Source: Kiritimatiellales bacterium (GTDB lineage: Bacteria; Verrucomicrobiota; Kiritimatiellia; Kiritimatiellales; Pontiellaceae). Taken from it: a stretch of 6,031 bases of DNA. Both the position numbers and the translations under genes were made by a program. Location: positions 1 through 6,031 of the forward strand of contig JAUUYK010000063.1 of NCBI GenBank assembly GCA_030588285.1. Direction: 5' to 3'. Every line of letters starts with the position of its first letter. Within the stretch, counting starts at the first letter, position 1. The notes below the pieces were generated by a model. The model was given only the letters and a program-made list of their open reading frames with translations, was not told where the DNA came from and did not search any database. Positions 4,829-6,031 of the stretch are shown piece after piece.

Positions 4829-5926
4829 ATGAAAACACTACGCTATCGACTAAACACAAACCTGATCATCGCCTCACTGCTACTCGCAGCAACGACACAG
4901 GCACAAAGCGTTAACAAATGGAGGGGCGATGAAACCGCCGCCGATTGGAACAATCAATATAATTGGAAACTCAATCACATTCCAACCGCCAATGAGCCGG
5001 CCCATTTCCGAGAGAATAACAGCGTAATCATTATCAACAGTACCATTCAGCTCAATAATGGGATGCATCTTTACGGGAAGGAACTCTCTTTGCAGGGAAA
5101 CGGAAAGATTAATCTTTGGAACCCAATCTCTCATCGACGTACCGTTAACATTCCCGCATCGGCCAAAGGGGACGCGAATTTAACCCTGAATGACAACATT
5201 TCGCTTAATGCTCAAGTGGCCCTTGCGGCCAAAGGTTTCGGAACCTCCGCCTGCAAAGGCTCCATCACCTTGAAAGATCGAACCCTTGTAAAGGGCATTC
5301 TTTCCATCGGAAACAAGGGCACCGGAACCGGACAAGTTTTTGTGAAAGGAAATTCCACCTATCGCATCACCGGACTTGAACTCGCCACAAAGGCCGACTC
5401 CGGCGGATCAGCCGAAATTCATGTGCTCGGCGGAACCGTTCGCATCGAAACGAAAGAAAACCCGTTCACCACCTTTTTGAAAGATCCCAGCCGTAAAATT
5501 ATTCTTGGCGACTCCGGCACCCTACGTATTGAGTTCCCCAGTCCCATCTCTTTCAAAAAGAAAACACTCACAGAAATGATCTCAAAAAACCGGCTTATCG
5601 CTTCCCCAGGAAGCTGCCTTACCGTTTCGGTTATTCAAGAAAAGATGATGATTATCCGAGGCGAAGACGAACGAAATGATTCCGGCCTAAAAAATCAGGC
5701 CGCACTATTCGCCGCAATCGACAAGATCCCTAACGAACCAATCTCTACAGTAGTTGAATCGGAAGACAGCCCAGAACAACTCGCCCCTCTCTCAATCCCG
5801 CTATTGGCAAAACAAACATCGCAAACGGAAATTTCGGAAGAAAAGGAGCCCAATACCAAGTTGGCTGGCTACATTGTGACCTTTGGAGGAATCCTATTAA
5901 CACTGCGCCGCCCAATTAAAATTTAA
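4829..5926 (+). CDS. Secreted beta-rich protein with C-terminal hydrophobic/RR tail
   Basis: 365 aa from ATG 4829; a TTG at 4787 would add 14 residues before a classical signal peptide and is rejected. Signal peptide: basic MKTLRYRLNTN, core LIIASLLLAA, likely cleavage after TTQA (residue 25). The mature start KWRGDETAADWNNQYNW then IPTANEPAHF fits the 'W.G....DW....NW..G.P...D.A.F' opening seen in many secreted Planctomycetes/Verrucomicrobia/Kiritimatiellota proteins with autotransporter-like beta repeats. Residues 60-260 alternate short strands with G/N turns (SIGNKGTGTGQVFVKGNST, LGGTVRIE, LGDSGTLRIEF), suggesting a beta-solenoid. An acidic, Ser/Pro-rich linker follows. The end, KLAGYIVTFGGILLTLRR, is a short membrane segment plus RR as in PEP-CTERM-like tails, but without the PEP triplet. 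The ribosome site is weak. The protein is probably exported to the cell surface or envelope; no enzyme motif is seen. Confidence 0.85.
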   Translation: MKTLRYRLNTNLIIASLLLAATTQAQSVNKWRGDETAADWNNQYNWKLNHIPTANEPAHFRENNSVIIINSTIQLNNGMHLYGKELSLQGNGKINLWNPISHRRTVNIPASAKGDANLTLNDNISLNAQVALAAKGFGTSACKGSITLKDRTLVKGILSIGNKGTGTGQVFVKGNSTYRITGLELATKADSGGSAEIHVLGGTVRIETKENPFTTFLKDPSRKIILGDSGTLRIEFPSPISFKKKTLTEMISKNRLIASPGSCLTVSVIQEKMMIIRGEDERNDSGLKNQAALFAAIDKIPNEPISTVVESEDSPEQLAPLSIPLLAKQTSQTEISEEKEPNTKLAGYIVTFGGILLTLRRPIKI

Positions 5927-5959
5927 GTCGAAAAAAAAACCCACCCCAAATTTTTCGAC
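5927..5959. terminator. Perfect 9-bp stem directly after the secreted protein stop
   Basis: GTCGAAAAA (5927-5935) pairs exactly with TTTTTCGAC (5951-5959) around a 15-nt C/A-rich loop, starting at the base after the stop codon. The stem is A/T-rich and no T tract follows on the + strand, so it is not a textbook intrinsic terminator. It could still act as a 3' end-protecting or weak termination hairpin. Confidence 0.4.
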
Positions 5960-6031
5960 CGAAAAGATAACCCCCTTCTGTCCAATAAAATCTTCACGCG
6001 GCCAACGGTCCAAAGTCATAAAACGGGCCCA

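Noticed and set aside
4666..4830. Extended start of protein A at 4701 or 4830
   Set aside because: No ribosome site at either start, and the added residues run through the AT-rich divergent promoter into the neighbouring gene.
5994..6031. Short leftward open frame from the right edge (GPFYDFGPLAA then TGA), possibly the end of a convergent gene
   Set aside because: Only 11 codons are visible and a second frame is open across the same bases, so coding cannot be established.

Overview
Organism and setting. The window looks like chromosomal DNA from a Gram-negative bacterium of moderate G+C content. The mixture of a yicC-gmk housekeeping pair, a bacterial SLC12-type transporter and a secreted protein with a 'W-x-G ... 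DWN ... NW' N-terminus and a hydrophobic-plus-RR C-terminus recalls the Planctomycetes-Verrucomicrobia-Chlamydiae group, most of all marine Kiritimatiellota. This is an inference from protein style only; there is no rRNA or other phylogenetic marker here. I see no insertion sequence, CRISPR array, phage gene, tRNA or rRNA.

Left part (1-2239), mostly conserved genes. The window opens inside the 3' end of a rightward gene whose product resembles the cytosolic C-terminal domain of bacterial SLC12-family cation-chloride cotransporters/permeases. Convergent to it is the leftward pair yicC-gmk. gmk (guanylate kinase) is best started at a GTG at 927, because a strong Shine-Dalgarno lies in the 16-nt gap after the yicC stop. 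Divergent from yicC is a DUF192 gene. The 78-bp divergent gap carries five degenerate 7-bp GAAAC-type repeats.

Middle part (2240-4665), the unusual part. After about 230 bp without a convincing gene comes a leftward three-gene operon with gaps of 14 and 17 nt. In transcription order it encodes a 245-aa soluble protein (called A here), a 420-aa protein with six predicted membrane helices and a long, acidic, repeat-bearing tail (B), and a 54-aa protein (C). C starts behind a near-perfect ribosome binding site. A and B match no family I recognise. C resembles the C-terminal half of Phd/YefM-type antitoxins, and the N-terminus of A carries a similar short motif. B contains three 78-bp tandem repeats, two of them differing by a single synonymous base. 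A's linker is rich in lysine and B's tail is acidic, which suggests, but does not prove, that A docks on B at the membrane. I consider this operon the best candidate for an undescribed system.

Right part (4666-6031). A 163-bp AT-rich divergent region with two perfect inverted repeats separates the operon from a rightward gene for a secreted, probably beta-rich protein. That protein has a signal peptide and a C-terminal hydrophobic segment followed by RR, similar to PEP-CTERM-like sorting tails but without the PEP motif. A 9-bp perfect stem follows its stop codon directly. The last roughly 70 bases hold nothing I can assign.
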